Shown: piece after piece, positions 12,180 through 23,706 of the stretch
Layout of the letters: every line of letters begins with the position of its first letter
Position numbering within the stretch: the first letter of the stretch is position 1
NCBI GenBank assembly: GCA_951812925.1
Contig: OX638369.1
Location: forward strand, 20,055,329 to 20,119,328
Direction of reading: 5' to 3'
Source of the DNA: Calliopum simillimum
Taxonomy: Eukaryota; Arthropoda; Insecta; Diptera; Lauxaniidae
DNA: 64,000 nt
Translations under genes and position numbers: made by a program
The notes under the pieces: generated by a model
The model's database searches: none
What the model was told of the DNA's origin: nothing
What the model saw: only the letters and a program-made list of their open reading frames with translations

Positions 12180-13340
12180 CATTGAGTGGCTTATATCTCT
12201 ATAACTTCTCTGACGTCGAGAGATTCGTTTGGCCAAAAATTTATCAAATATTTCTTTCTATGTATTTTACGCAAAAAAAAAGGAATCTTTCGATAGCGCA
12301 GCGAGTACGATGATGTTACATTTAAGTTGTAGAATGCGTAGGGTACGCATACGATGTATGGGATTATGGTGCTTTCTATCAGAGCGGATTTCGATTTGAA
12401 TCCTCTGCTTGTGTTGTTGTTATTTTTATTATTATTGTTGTTGTCGTTGTGTTGTTCTTGTTGATGCCACAGAAAATTCGGCGTTTGTTGGGGGAAGTTT
12501 TATGCATTCGTCGCAAAAAGCAAAAAAAAAAACGCACAAAAAAAGGAGCATTATCCTCAGATGGCGATAGGAGACAAGGGATGATGGATTATACTTTTGT
12601 TTTTTGAATGTGTGAGTTTTTGGAAATGGTGACAGGATTTGCAGTATATCACATTTATTTTTTTTTTTTTTTTTTTTTTTCATATGAAGTAGTCATTCAT
12701 GCAAGTTACAATTTTGCGTTGGTTTCATTTCGTACATGTGGGAAACTATATATTTTCTAAGCGCAATGCAAACGAAATATTTGTGCCCTATGGCGGTTTT
12801 GTTATGTCAATAATGAAAAAAGAAAAAAGATTTCTAATTTTTGTCAAAGCTTCAATTAAAAATCAAATATTCGGATTTGTTAAATAAAAAACGCCCGCCC
12901 TTTTCCGTCGGCGCGTGTTCCGCCTGTTACAATGACAAATTTTGTGCCACGATTTTGTTGCGCTGATTGAATTAAAAGCAGATTATATCCGTGTTACGTG
13001 TGCAGTTTCCTTTATGCGCTTGTTCCCACGAGTACTTTGTTTCATAAGAGCACAGGATTACTATGTAATATTACATATATGTATGCTGCTAGAAATTACT
13101 GCTTGCAAATAGTTTTTTTGAAAAAGGTAATCGCCATTAGTGAAAGTAATAATTTTATATAAATCAACAAAGAAAGGACTCCGTACAACTCGTAAGCCAG
13201 GAATCGAAAAATAGAACTTTCGTTCAGTCTCAATGCTCCGAATGAGTTATATACATATAAAGTTACATATGTGTCGTTCAGTATATTCGTAAGATAACTC
13301 CATTTTATGGCATAAGTAATGTCATACACATTGTGTCATT
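12180..13340. other. no gene recognised
   Basis: Contains a TTG/TTA microsatellite (about 12409-12460) and a 22-base T run (12659-12680). The ORF at 12432-12683 is read through these simple repeats. Confidence 0.4.
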
Positions 13341-13341
13341 T

Positions 13342-14361
13342 TTATGCCCTACACTCATGGGCACATCCGAAAATAATTTTCCCTTTTTTGACCCAGTTTT
13401 TCAGAAAATTTTTTTGTTTTTCATATTCTATAACCAAATGTATATAAGTATGTATATTTCTTGACGTGCAAAATGAAATTCCCAAAAGGTGAACAGGAAA
13501 ATTTCGACAGGAGGTCGTTTTACCTAAAAATTTAGCGTTTTTCGTTTTTTAATCGGCATGGGGGGCTGAAATTAAAAAAACATCATGAACAAAGCCGATC
13601 TCTTTTTCAACAAGGAATTTGTTTGAAATTTTTCAGAATTTTAGGATCTGTTATATAGCCGTAATAAGCGATTTAGACTTTTTAACCCTTTCTCTCAACG
13701 TGTGCCACATGCGATTTTTCTTCATTTTACTTGAGAATATTCGGAAAAGTGCCCCGTAACATATCTAATGGGTACTTTTGAAATGTGTGCTCTCCTGTAT
13801 ATTATCGAAAATATCGATTTTCCCAAAATTTTCTAGTAAGAGGACCTCCTGACAACCTCTCGTGTCGAGGTTTTTCCATCAACTGCAACTGCTGGGAATT
13901 TCATTTAACACGTCTAGGAATGTATTCAACCACATTTAGTTAAAAAATATGAAAAAAATAATTTTCTGAAGACCTGGGTCAAATAAGGGAAGATTATTTT
14001 GCCCATATTCACTTTGTCCTTCAGTTTGTAACGCAGAGAAGAAGGTGTAGCAGGTATGGAAAAGTATATATATTCTTGATCAGCGTCACCTCCTGAGTGG
14101 GTTTAGCCATGTCTGTCTGTCTGTTTAAATCGTTTTAATATTTTTTTCGTGAGCAGGATGTAATATTAGGAGCATTGTTCGCGACAACGTAATCAAAATA
14201 CACGCTAATGACTAATACTATGGATAGTAAGTATTTACAAGCTTCGAGCAAAAACTAGGTGAATTCAAATAAGAGGGGTGCTACCTCCCATATAACCAAA
14301 AGTTTAAAATGCTATACTGAAAGCGTTTCTTGAGATACTCCAAAAGTAACACCCTTACTTG
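13342..14361 (+). mobile_element. family A copy 2, split by family B
   Basis: The A start (atgccctacactca) at 13343 and its continuation (atattcactttgtcc at 14005) are separated by 646 bp of family B. The GTCTGTCTGTCT microsatellite is at 14110-14126. The 3' part is shortened and ends taacacccttacttg, without a clear hairpin. Confidence 0.7.
13359..14004. mobile_element. family B foldback element, 646 bp
   Basis: Inverted arms of about 190 bp start gggca and carry 'aaataattttccct', 'tttgacccag' and 'aatgaaattccc'. It sits inside a family A copy, with only an AT dinucleotide duplicated by eye. No ORF. Confidence 0.75.
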
Positions 14362-14880
14362 TTAAAACATAATGCCATCAATACTACACCAATTTTGTTT
14401 ATTTCCAGCAAAATTAACTTACGGCACTATTATAATAAACGACATACAAATCGTCCCTATGCAAGTGAAAAGTACTAAGTCAGTTTTTCAAGTTTTGATA
14501 TACTTACATGATGTTCAAAAATTAAATTTTGCTTCTTTTTTTTTTGTTTTTTGTATGAAAATCGTTATTTTGCTTTTACTTTTATGATGAAAATAACCAG
14601 TTTTGACAGAGATATAGCTAAATGGTTCAACCAAACTGAATTTTCTAAAGAACTCATATGAACATATAAGGTGCATTCCAGTGAAAATGGTATTTTATAG
14701 CAGCTGCTTCAGATGTATTTCTCATATGTTTTAATGGATCGAATATATTCTAGTAGGATCAAACTTTACTATCCAAATTGATTTCTTACTAAAATCTTGG
14801 TATTAGACTAAGTTTTTTACAGTTAAAGAAAGTGCCAAAGTTTTTTTTTTTTAATAGGTATATTTTTGATCACATTCATC
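14362..14880. other. AT-rich, nothing recognised
   Basis: The ORF at 14372-14587 has no recognisable domain. Confidence 0.4.
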
Positions 14881-14884
14881 ATTG

Positions 14885-15235
14885 TTTTTCTATTAAACAA
14901 TGATGAGTTACTTTTCAAATTATATCTGTCGTTTAAGGTCATAGACTAGTGTATTGATAAATAGTATTTGCAAAAAAGCTATCTGGCAAACATCTGTATT
15001 ATACCGTGACAAACAAAACAGTTATGGGTGTCCCGTACAAACGCACAAATCGATGTAATTAATTTTCTGTCTACACACATAACGGTTTAATTTTATTAAC
15101 ATTTTATTTAAACCTAGTTACTTGGGTACTCTTAAAAAGTGCAGTAATTTTCGGATTTTATTTTGCCTAAAGTATAATAATTATTATCTTAGTACTTGTC
15201 CCGTACAAACACAATATTTATTTTATTAAGATTTC
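14885..15235 (+). repeat. family L repeat with paired TGTCCCGTACAAAC
   Basis: The motif tgtcccgtacaaac occurs at about 15030 and 15197. The same pair with the same spacing of about 170 bp recurs at 19126 and 19296 (the last with one change). The flanks are only loosely alike. Confidence 0.6.
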
Positions 15236-15242
15236 TATTAAT

Positions 15243-16075
15243 TATACCCTACACCCAGGGTATATTCACTTTGTCCTTCCGTTTGTAACGCAGAGAAGGA
15301 GGCGTGGCAGGTATAGAAAAGTATATATATTCTTGATCAGCGTCACCTCCTGAGTCGATATAGCCATGTCCGTCTGTCTGGCTGGCTGGCTGGGTGGGTG
15401 GCTGGCTGGCTGGCTGGGTGGGTGGCTGGCTGGCTGGCTGTGTGTTGAAATACACTTTTTGGGAAAACTGAGCAAGATAATTCAATGAAATTTGGTACAC
15501 TGCCTTCGTCGTCAAAGTAAGCTCGGGGGATTGAAAATGAGCTAAATCGGTCAACGGACACGCCTACCGCCCATACAAAAAATATATTCAAAATTCAATT
15601 TCAGGAGCATTTTTCACGACAATGCAACCACAATAAACATTAGTACTACGAATTATAAGCGCAAGCTCTGAAAAAAATCTGAGCAAATTCGGACAATAGG
15701 GTGTGGCACCTCCCATATAAGCAAAAGCTTCAAAACGCTATACTGAAAGCGTTTTTTGAGATATTCAAACCAAATTTGACTCAAACACTAAGAATTATAA
15801 ATGAAAGCTCTCAGCAAAAATTGGGTGAAATCGGGCAAGGGGGCGTTGCACCTCCCATATAAGCAAAAGTTTCAAAGTGCTATACCGAAAGAGTTTTTTG
15901 AGATAATCCAACTAAATTTCACTCTGACACTAAAAACTGTAAATGCAAGCTCTGAACAAAAACTGGTTGTACTCGGACAAGAGGGCGTGGCACCTCCCAT
16001 ATAAGCAAAATTTTCAAAATACTGCAGTGTAGGGTATTTATTTTTTGGCCAGGCCAAAAGTTACACCCTTACTAG
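15243..16075 (+). mobile_element. family A copy 3, best preserved
   Basis: It opens tataccctacacccagggta. A long GGCT/GGGT microsatellite lies at 15366-15440, followed by three or four modules with gcgtggcacctcccatataa. The 3' hairpin has an 8-bp perfect stem TTTTGGCC-A-GGCCAAAA (16043-16059), 12 bases before CTAG (16072-16075). The two ends also share an inverted 'taccctacac' motif. Confidence 0.8.
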
Positions 16076-16384
16076 TTTTTTTTCTAATATTGTTGAGAAA
16101 ACTCTTTAAAAATTATATATATAGGTACGGTCACCGTTGGCTACTGCTTTTCAGGGGGCTTTATTATGTTTATGCACTTAAGAAATTGTGACCATTAATT
16201 ATATGAGATATGAGCAAAACTATAATATAAGGACCGTGCCATTATTTATGAGTACAGCAAAAATGCATTATATTTTAATAGTAATAAATTATAATTTTTA
16301 TTTACACGAAAACTCTGATACATCAGATTCTTATGTCAACTTTCATTAAGATATTTAATTAAACAAGGGTTCGCCTTGTGGCCG

Positions 16385-17382
16385 AAATTCGACCATTTCA
16401 ATTTGACCATAAAATAAAGGAAAAAGTTTTTATACCCTTCTTTGGTCGGTAAAACACAAAAAGCTTTTATTATTCTCCCTTAGGGTTCGGGTAATCTGCA
16501 TTGGTGCAGCAGCTAAGTTGCAATATCGCACTTTCCGTTTAGAGGCGTGTACCTCCTACTAAAGAGCAAACAGTTTTTGATATCTTTCTATACGAAAATT
16601 CATAAAAATCAATCATGCTATCGTACTATATAGTGCTAACTCTATGTCTATACCAAATTTCATAAAAATCGTATGCAGTATTTTCGCCATGAGAGCGTTT
16701 TTTCTATTTAGGGGCGTGGCACTACCCACTGAAAACATAATGGTCATGTTATCGTTTCTTAGTGCCAATCCTATCTCCATACCAAATTTAGTTGAAACCG
16801 ATGCAGCGGTTTAGCCGTGAGAGCGTTTTTTCCATTTAGGGGCGTGGCACCGCCCACTGGAAAACATAATGGTCATACTATCGTTCCTTAGTGCTAACCC
16901 TATCTCTATACCAAATTTCGTTGAAACCGATGCAGCGGTTGAGCCATGAGAGCGTTTTTTCCATTTAGAGGCGTGGCACCGCCCACTGAAAAACATAATG
17001 TTCATATTATCGCTCCTTAGTGCTAACCCTATCGTCATATCAAATTTCGTTGAAATCGATGCAGCGGTTTAGCCGTGAGAACGTTTTTTTCATGTAGGGG
17101 CGTGGCACCGCCCACTGAAAAACATAATGGTCATATTATCGTTCCTTAGTGCTAGTCCTATTTCCATACCAAATTTCGTTAAAATCAATGTAGCGGTTTA
17201 GCTGTGAGAGCGTTTTTTTATTTAGGGGCGTGGCACCGCCCACTTAAAAAAAAAATATAGTCCTATGCACTGCTCCTCCGCACAACCTTTCCAACAGAAA
17301 AAAAATCAAGCAAATCGGTTGAGATTTAGGTATAGAAACAGGGACTGAACCGATTTCGTTTGCCTATTTATATATAGATTTG
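16385..17382 (+). repeat. family F: 128-129-bp tandem array inserted in the transposon
   Basis: Five units, shown by ggcgtggcaccgcccact-type blocks at 16713, 16841, 16970, 17099 and 17227. Each unit also has 'ataatggtcatattatcg', 'ccaaatttcgttgaaa' and 'gtgagagcgttttttc'. The right end has an inverted pair (aaatcggtt / aaccgattt) and tatatataga. Borders are approximate; it looks like a separate insertion. Confidence 0.85.
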
Positions 17383-18463
17383 CTCCCCTGAACCCATTTT
17401 TCTAACCTTTTGCTTTACGTCCTTCATTAAATTTTTTGCCAACCTTTCTCCACGCTTCTTGACCTCACGGTTCCAGTTGTATTTGAACTTTTTTACTGAA
17501 TCTGCAGGCTTACATGTTTGCTTTAAATCTTTTTTTATAATTGCCCAAAATCTTTCTATTGGACGAAGTTCTGGGCAGCTTGGTGGGTTAAGCTCTTTCT
17601 TTACATAATCAAGATTTTCACTATGGTACCAATTTACCACGGAAGATGCATAGTGACACGAAGCAAGGTCAGGCCAAAAAAGTGGCTTATTGAGTGCTAT
17701 TTAATAAGCGGAAGAAGTCTCTTCTTAAGACACTCCTTGAGGTATATTTCTTGGTTCATTGTTTTGTTTGTGACGAAAGGAGAAGAAACCTTACCGCACT
17801 GACAAATTGCTTGCCAAACCATGAGTTTTTTTCCAAATTTTTCGCATTGAATTGACTTCTCGGCTGTAGTTACCTTCTCTTCTATATTAACTGTAAAAAA
17901 TTGGGGGCGTGGTAGGGTTTTGTAGTCCAATTTGACGTAAGTTTCATCATCCATTACAATGCATTCAAATTTTTTGTTTAAAGTATGGCGATACAACTTA
18001 CAGGCTCGTTGTTTTGCTCTTGCACTTTGAACTTTGCTTCTTTTTGGACATTTCTGCTTTTTATAGGTTCTAAAGTTGTTCCTCACCTTAACACGTTGGA
18101 CAGTTGAAGACGAGGTACCACATTTTTTAGCGCAATCACGAACAGATATTTCTTTTTCTTTTGTAAAAACATTATTATTCTTTGGTCAATTTTTGATAAT
18201 ATTTTAGCTTTTTTTCGGCCTCTTCCAGGAAAATCATCAAGAGTATAATGCTCTGTAAACCGCTTTATAGTTTTCTGAACCGCCCATACGCTATCGCCTT
18301 CTTCTTTGGCAATTTTTCTGTAATACATTATTTTCTTACACCATTTGCAAAGAATTGCCTCGCGTTGTTTTGGATTAAGTCCCTTCATTGCTAACGCCTT
18401 TGAAAAATTTTCCAAACCAAAATAATTTTTCGAAACAACATAAATGTCATATTTTATTGACAT
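17370..18463 (-). pseudogene. DD37E transposase, frameshifted
   Basis: Tc1/mariner-type transposase read on the minus strand. Start MSIKYDIYVV at 18463, the first HTH around KIAKEEGDSVWAVQKTIKRF, GRGRKK linker, then a frameshift near 18180 into ISVRDCAKKCGTSSSTVQRVK (second HTH). The first catalytic Asp is in VMDDETYVKLDY, followed by LMVWQAICQCGKV. A second frameshift near 17695 precedes LFWPDLASCHYA with the second Asp; the Glu is in ELRPIERFWA. The spacing is 37 residues. The normal C-terminus is lost at about 17380, where the tandem array begins; a possible remainder of it is at 16300-16385. The element cannot make a functional enzyme. Confidence 0.88.
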
Positions 18464-18543
18464 AAGTTGCTAAGACATTGCACAATCAACGCCTGCTTTA
18501 TAAGGTGTTTAAAATGTACTCATAAATAATGACACGGTCCTTA

Positions 18544-18985
18544 AAAATGAAATGGTGTTCATATAGGGCCGCTCAAGTATAACGTAAGCATGTTTAGGTG
18601 GGGAGTAGTTCAAGATTTGCTTATTGTTGCTTATACAGGAGGAGAGGTCGATAAAATTTTTACGAAAGACAAAAAAAATTTTTAAATCAAAGTCTAACTT
18701 AAGCCCTTAAAATTGATTTCAAGTGTCAAGGATTTTTTCAATTTCCGTATGACCGCTATTGCTTTAATTATAAAAATTATTTAGTTCCTGAATTCTTGTT
18801 CGTATTTGAAAAACTGCTTACGTCTAATCATAAGAGAGGGGTTCGTGTTCACGATTTGTTAATTTTTGCTTATATCATTGAAAATCTGCTTACGTAATGC
18901 TTAAACAGCATCTATGTAGCTTATGAACACATCCCAAAGGCGTGATTCGCGGAGTCTGGGGTAATGTGAAACGACTTGTAAGTCA
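18544..18985. other. no gene recognised
   Basis: Short direct similarities around 'ttgcttat' and 'gcttacgt' only. Confidence 0.4.
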
Positions 18986-18989
18986 AAAA

Positions 18990-19330
18990 GGTCGAAGTCG
19001 AAGTGTTTTACTATACCATGACCCTTAGTCTATCCAAAAATATTTTTGCTAATTTTTAAAGCTTATTAATTTAGCTAAAAACTTGCTACAAAGTCAAAAA
19101 ATGGAAAGTATGGAAGATTTGGGCTGTCCCGTACAAACGAACTTATTTTCTTATTAATTACTCAATATCTATAAATATTATTAAGAACAAATAATTGGTT
19201 TTAATTGGTCTACGTCACACAAAATAAATGTACTAGATGCTTTTTTTGATAACATTCTGGTTTGTCTTTATTTAAGGTTTAAACTCCAAAAATGCGTACG
19301 ATTTGTCCCGTACCAACCGTGGAATGCTCC
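18990..19330 (+). repeat. family L repeat, second copy
   Basis: tgtcccgtacaaac at 19126 and tgtcccgtaccaac at 19296, matching the spacing of the pair near 15.1 kb. Confidence 0.55.
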
Positions 19331-19705
19331 ATAAGGATAATAGGCATTGGTCTTACTTTGAAATCCAAGAATTCGAAGTAGAATAGAAATAGAAGTAATG
19401 AAATGGGGAAAGTTTTCATACCGAGCAACCACCTTATGTCAAGATTATGTTGAGTTAATCTTTATTTTTCATGCAAATTTGGGTATAGACTTTGTAACGA
19501 AAAAAAAGTTTTTTTTTGCTTAAATGAACCTTCTAGAGAATCCAAAGCATTTCATTGGAATCCTACGAGAAAAATGCATATGGCAAAAAATGCTTAGAAT
19601 AAGTGTACATTTTTTCAGAATTTTTTTAAACATTTTATGATTCTTGAAAAATTGATCATAACATAAAAAAAAATTTCCAAAAAAATTTTAAAAAACTCAA
19701 ACGTA

Positions 19706-20597
19706 TTGGGTGTACAACTTAAAAACCGGAATTTTTTAGCGAAATTTGATGCTTTATTGTGGAAAAATGTTACAATATATTTTATTCAAAGTATTGTCCA
19801 TTGGAAGCTACAACATTCCCCCATCTTTCAGGCAATTTATGAATTCCATCCCAAAAAAATTGCGCCGGCTTGGCGGCCAAAAATTAATCTATCCAATTTT
19901 CGATATCTTGAACTTAAGTGAAGCGTATTCCTGATAGGGCATTCTGCATCGATCGGAACAAATGGTAGTCTGATGGTGCAAGGTCTGGGCTATAAAGCGG
20001 GTGAGGCAAAATTTCCCATCCGTTGTTTTCCGTTTTTTTTCCAGGTAATTTTTAACTGGGGCAGCAATATGTGGCCGAGCGTTGTCATGATGAAAAATTA
20101 TTGCCTCGTGTCTGGTCGCATTTTCCGGGCGTTTTTCGATGATGGCACGCTTCAAACGTATTAGTTGTGTTCGATAGAGGTCACCTGTCAGCATTACAGA
20201 GCATTACCTTGGCACCATGGATATTTGCCTTTGGCTGGGAAGGTCCTGATTGTCCGGGCTTCATATATGAATGTTTGCGTTTCGGGTTGTCGTAATGGAT
20301 CCATTTTTCATCCCCAGTCACGATCCGATGCAAAAATGACTTTTGGCAGCAGTTTTCTTTGGAAAAAAATGACCCAACAGAGAACCTCCCGCAAATGCTG
20401 TCTTTTTCTCCAATTTTCGAAGTTATTCATCGTGAAAAATGATAATGATGCACACAAGATAAAATTGTTTTGTTGACTGATTTTGACAGCTGTCAAATGT
20501 ACCTTCAAAATGACATATATATAAAGTTCGAGCTTTCACGATATTTGTTAGTACGGACATCCACCGTCAAATTCCGGTTTTTAAGTTGTACACCCAA
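19706..20597 (-). mobile_element. internally deleted mariner element
   Basis: 892 bp between TA dinucleotides (19704-19705, 20598-20599). TIRs start ttgggtgtacaacttaaaaa and are exact for 28 bases. Full mariners are about 1.3 kb, so about 0.4 kb is missing. Confidence 0.92.
19880..20430 (-). pseudogene. mariner transposase (DD34D type) remnant
   Basis: On the minus strand: a short N-terminal piece (MNNFENWRKRQHLREVLCW) joins abruptly, by an internal deletion, to a degraded catalytic part. Recognisable blocks are GMKNGSITTTRNANIHI (from GDEKWI-type), VMLTGDLYRTQLIRLKRAI, the second catalytic Asp in FHHDNARPH, and in a shifted frame [19 protein letters not shown] with the third Asp. Several stops and frameshifts separate them. 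Typical mariner motifs make the family certain; the subfamily was not settled. Confidence 0.9.
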
Positions 20598-20884
20598 TAT
20601 TTTATGGACATTTCAAAGCATTTTTGGCTTTTAAACTTTTTTCGTAAGATGCCTTACTTTTGAATAAAAAGCGTTTTTCCGACCGCGTAGTTGGAAAACG
20701 TAAAATGGTCGATTTTGGAACCAAACATTATTTATACCACAAAATAATTTTTTAACGCCAAATTTTTCCAAGAATATAGTCTTTATTTTTCATGCAAATT
20801 TGGGTCTTCATTCTGTGAAGAAGTAATAGTTATGACCACAAAACGCTTCTTTTTTTTGGCAAAATGGGCCTTTAGGAGAATCAA

Positions 20885-21605
20885 AAATGCTCTTCCGGTT
20901 TTTCTCGGAACGAAACAAAATTATGCAGATATCCTTTTTAAGATTCTTCTAACTTTTGAGTTGGTGTCAGGACTGCTTTATTTTTCTTCATAACAAATCG
21001 TGGCTCAGAAAGTGTGTAAATATGCCAACCCTGTTGACGACAAGTCAGAAACATTTTAGGTATGGATACGCCATAAGAATTGCGTCACACTGCTGCCCAA
21101 CATCTATAGGTATCTGCGTAGAACTTGTTCTGTGGAACAACTCATTGTTGATAAGTATGTACTTTAAGAAATTTTCAAAAGTATGTAATATATTATTTTT
21201 TTATTGAATGCACTTATACTTTTTGAGTGAAATAACGCCTCTGCAAAATTTTGCGCATTTGTTGTATTTGTGTTTTTTCTGTTGCCTGATATTGAAGAAA
21301 AGTCATTAGCAACATTTCGAAAACTATTTACAAAACTAAATAATTGCTTTAGAGTGCTAAGCTGGCAAGTCCTCCACGACTTGGTATATTACATATAACA
21401 AAAAAGAAAGGCGGAAAGGGCAAAAAAACACAGTAAACACTTGGGGAATTGCAACGAAAATGCAAATGGAATGTAATGTAATTAGAACAGTTAAATTGGA
21501 TTAAGTAGAAATGGTAGAAATGAGAGAAAAGTCAAAGATGAAAAAAAAAGGACTTGTAACATTAATTTTTATAATGATCGACATTGAGGTGGAAAAATTT
21601 TTAAT
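20885..21605. other. no gene recognised
   Basis: The ORF at 20956-21207 lacks a recognisable domain. Confidence 0.4.
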
Positions 21606-21607
21606 GC

Positions 21608-22052
21608 ACCCTTAAAGTTGATATTTAAAATTTTTTTTTTCTTATGTTTTGACTTTGGCGGCCATTTTAGTATGAAAAAGGTTCAATAATTAATTATGCC
21701 TTTTTATATTTTTTATTAGAATTCTCGTTAAATTTCCTTTAATCCAATATTATGTACATTTGTCGAAGAAATTTTTAATTTGAGGTCATAAAAAAATACT
21801 TTTCAACAACAAACCATATGCAGCGCAACGCATGTGAGTAACTTGTGTGTTGCTACATAGAAACTGTTCTTTTCTGACCTCAAATTAAAAAACTGGTGGT
21901 ATAGATTTACTACCGAATTAAAGAAAATTTTACGAAAATTAAAAAAAAAAAACAATTTAAAAGTGTATTTTAAAAGGACCTTTTTCATACTAAAATGGAC
22001 GCCAAAGTTAAAAAATAGGAAGAAAATTGAAAATATCAACTTTAAAGATTTA
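21608..22052. repeat. palindrome, 445 bp
   Basis: Outer arms of about 75 bp (ctttaaagttgatattt... / ...aaatatcaactttaaag) and inner arms (tttttaatttgaggtca / tgacctcaaattaaaaa, about 21774-21790 and 21875-21892). Confidence 0.8.
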
Positions 22053-22237
22053 GAACTTCCAAAACCCTCTTAAACTCCATAAGCCAAATACATCCTTAGA
22101 AAGCTGATACAATTACCCTACAGAACCACCAAAACTAGTTTGCAAACTACTCCAAGGGAGTAACCGACTAGTCCAAATTCTGGACCCATTACATATGAAG
22201 TTCTATTTACGTCTTACAATGTTTGTTATTTGGCGTA

Positions 22238-22322
22238 ATCAATTGTCTTCTTATGCATTACAATCGGACCAGAGAAAGGTCAATTGTCTCCTTATGCATT
22301 ACATTCAGGCCAGAAAAAGGCA
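22238..22322 (+). repeat. 42-bp direct duplication
   Basis: Two adjacent copies of a unit starting tcaattgtcttcttatgcat and ending ccagagaaagg, with four or five differences. Confidence 0.8.
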
Positions 22323-22399
22323 AATTTTTTTTTATTTCATTTATAAATTTCAACAAATATAATTTGAAATTCAAATTTCACACAAAAATTTCAAAAGGT

Positions 22400-22477
22400 T
22401 TCATAGTCGAATGTGCTAAAGAGTTTGTTATATATTTCTAAGCAATGTGTTCTGGGTTCGAACCTCAGTGTGGATGA
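22400..22477 (+). other. tRNA-like sequence (T-arm only convincing)
   Basis: 22452-22468 forms a perfect T-arm: stem CTGGG/CTCAG (one G-T pair) around loop TTCGAAC. The acceptor and anticodon arms cannot be built, so it is at best a pseudo-tRNA or SINE head. Confidence 0.3.
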
Positions 22478-22591
22478 AAATTTTTTTAAATTTTTTATCA
22501 TGTTGGAAATATGTTTAATTTTCTGATCCAAAGACTTTTCAGACAAATTGTGTACAAATAAATAGATATTTTAAAAATGGAATTGAAAATC

Positions 22592-22668
22592 ACCGATGGG
22601 AGGATTTGAACCCAGACCACTCCACACTGCACAAGTCACTAGACCGATACACTATCGTTTGCTCCTCA
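22592..22668 (-). other. tRNA-like sequence with A and B boxes
   Basis: On the minus strand, TAGTGTATCGG fits an A box and GGTTCAAATCC fits a B box, and gatgagg/tcccatc could pair as an acceptor stem. The T stem is poor. A tRNA-derived repeat or pseudogene is likelier than a working tRNA. Confidence 0.35.
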
Positions 22669-22838
22669 TCACAGTCGACAAACTGCCAAACAGTACGTAG
22701 TTAGAAATGTTATGAGTATAATCGATACACAAATGGACCACTTTTGGTACTAATGACGGATTATGCAATAAATTTGGACCATTTTAGATACAATTGACCA
22801 ACTTTTCATTTCACTTGGAGCATTTTTGATGCAATGAT

Positions 22839-23706
22839 AACACAGGTTTACAAAAGAAAAAATGTCATTGCGTTTTGACCAGACTATGTGGTTCCTAGGG
22901 ACTTTGACGTCCTGAATCCAAATCCGGGGTCCGTTTTTTTCCAGAACGTCAGAGAAAAAAGATTTAAAGGTCATATGGAGGTCAAAATGGTCATGTGTCG
23001 TTTAGTGATAAATTCGCTAAAATTCTGAAACTAATTTTATATCATTGAATTCTTAGTCTTTAAAAAGACTATGTGACCAAAAAGGGTCTCTCGGACTTAG
23101 TTTCGGAGATATAGCCATCGGAAGATCCGGAAGATCCCCTGGATGGATTTGAAAAATATTGATGTCATATGAAAGGTATTTTGTTGTTGTTGTTGATGTA
23201 ATTGTTGTTGTAATTGAAAAATTTCAAAAAATTTCAATAAAGGTCTCACCTCCAAAACTATGAATCCAATTGAAAACATGCTCATAATATTTCTATAGGT
23301 TCTCAAAATAACTTTCATATATATATAACTTTCATATATATACGACACCAATATTTTTCAAATCCATCTAGGCGTTCCCAACTTATAACAGTTTTCATAG
23401 AAAATATATCCGGATCTTCCGATGGCTACATCTCCGAAACTATGTTCGAGATACCCTTTTTGATCACATTTTCTTTTTAAGGACTAAGAATCCAATGATA
23501 AAAAATTAATTTCAGAATTTTAGTGAATTTATCACTAAACGACACATGAACCCCATTTTGACCTCCATACGCCTTTGAAATCTTTTTTCTCAGACGTTCT
23601 GGAAAAAAACGGACCCCGGATTTGAATTCAGGACGTCAAAGTCCCTAGGAAACACATAGTCTGGTCAAAACGCCATGACATTTTTGGTTTTTTGCAAACC
23701 TGTGTA
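22839..23706. repeat. palindrome, 868 bp
   Basis: Arms of about 320 bp starting acacaggttt carry 'gaccagactatgtg', 'agggactttgacgtcctgaa', 'cggggtccgtttttttccag' and 'atcggaagatccgg'; the spacer has TTG and TATATA runs. A related single arm lies at 63560-63720. Confidence 0.85.

Larger units (their letters stand above)
16230..18541 (-). mobile_element. DD37E Tc1/mariner element with a tandem array inside
   Basis: Both ends carry an inverted repeat of about 26 bp beginning aggaccgtg(c/t)cattattt, with TA on each side (16228-16229, 18542-18543). Excluding the inserted array (about 16385-17382) it would be about 1.3 kb. A different DD37E lineage from the one in the synaptotagmin intron. Confidence 0.85.
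19460..20880. repeat. family E inverted-repeat element, mariner inside
   Basis: Arms around 19560-19705 and 20598-20700 are inverted copies (agcatttttggct, ttttcgtaagatgcctt-like blocks). A block with tttatttttcatgcaaattt is repeated in direct orientation at about 19462 and 20783. The loop holds the mariner at 19706-20597. Related elements are at 27075-27640 and 38360-38625. Confidence 0.65.

Noticed and set aside
15366..15440. GGCT/GGGT tandem run as a CRISPR-like or regulatory array
   Set aside because: It is the variable microsatellite of family A, seen at the same place in every copy.
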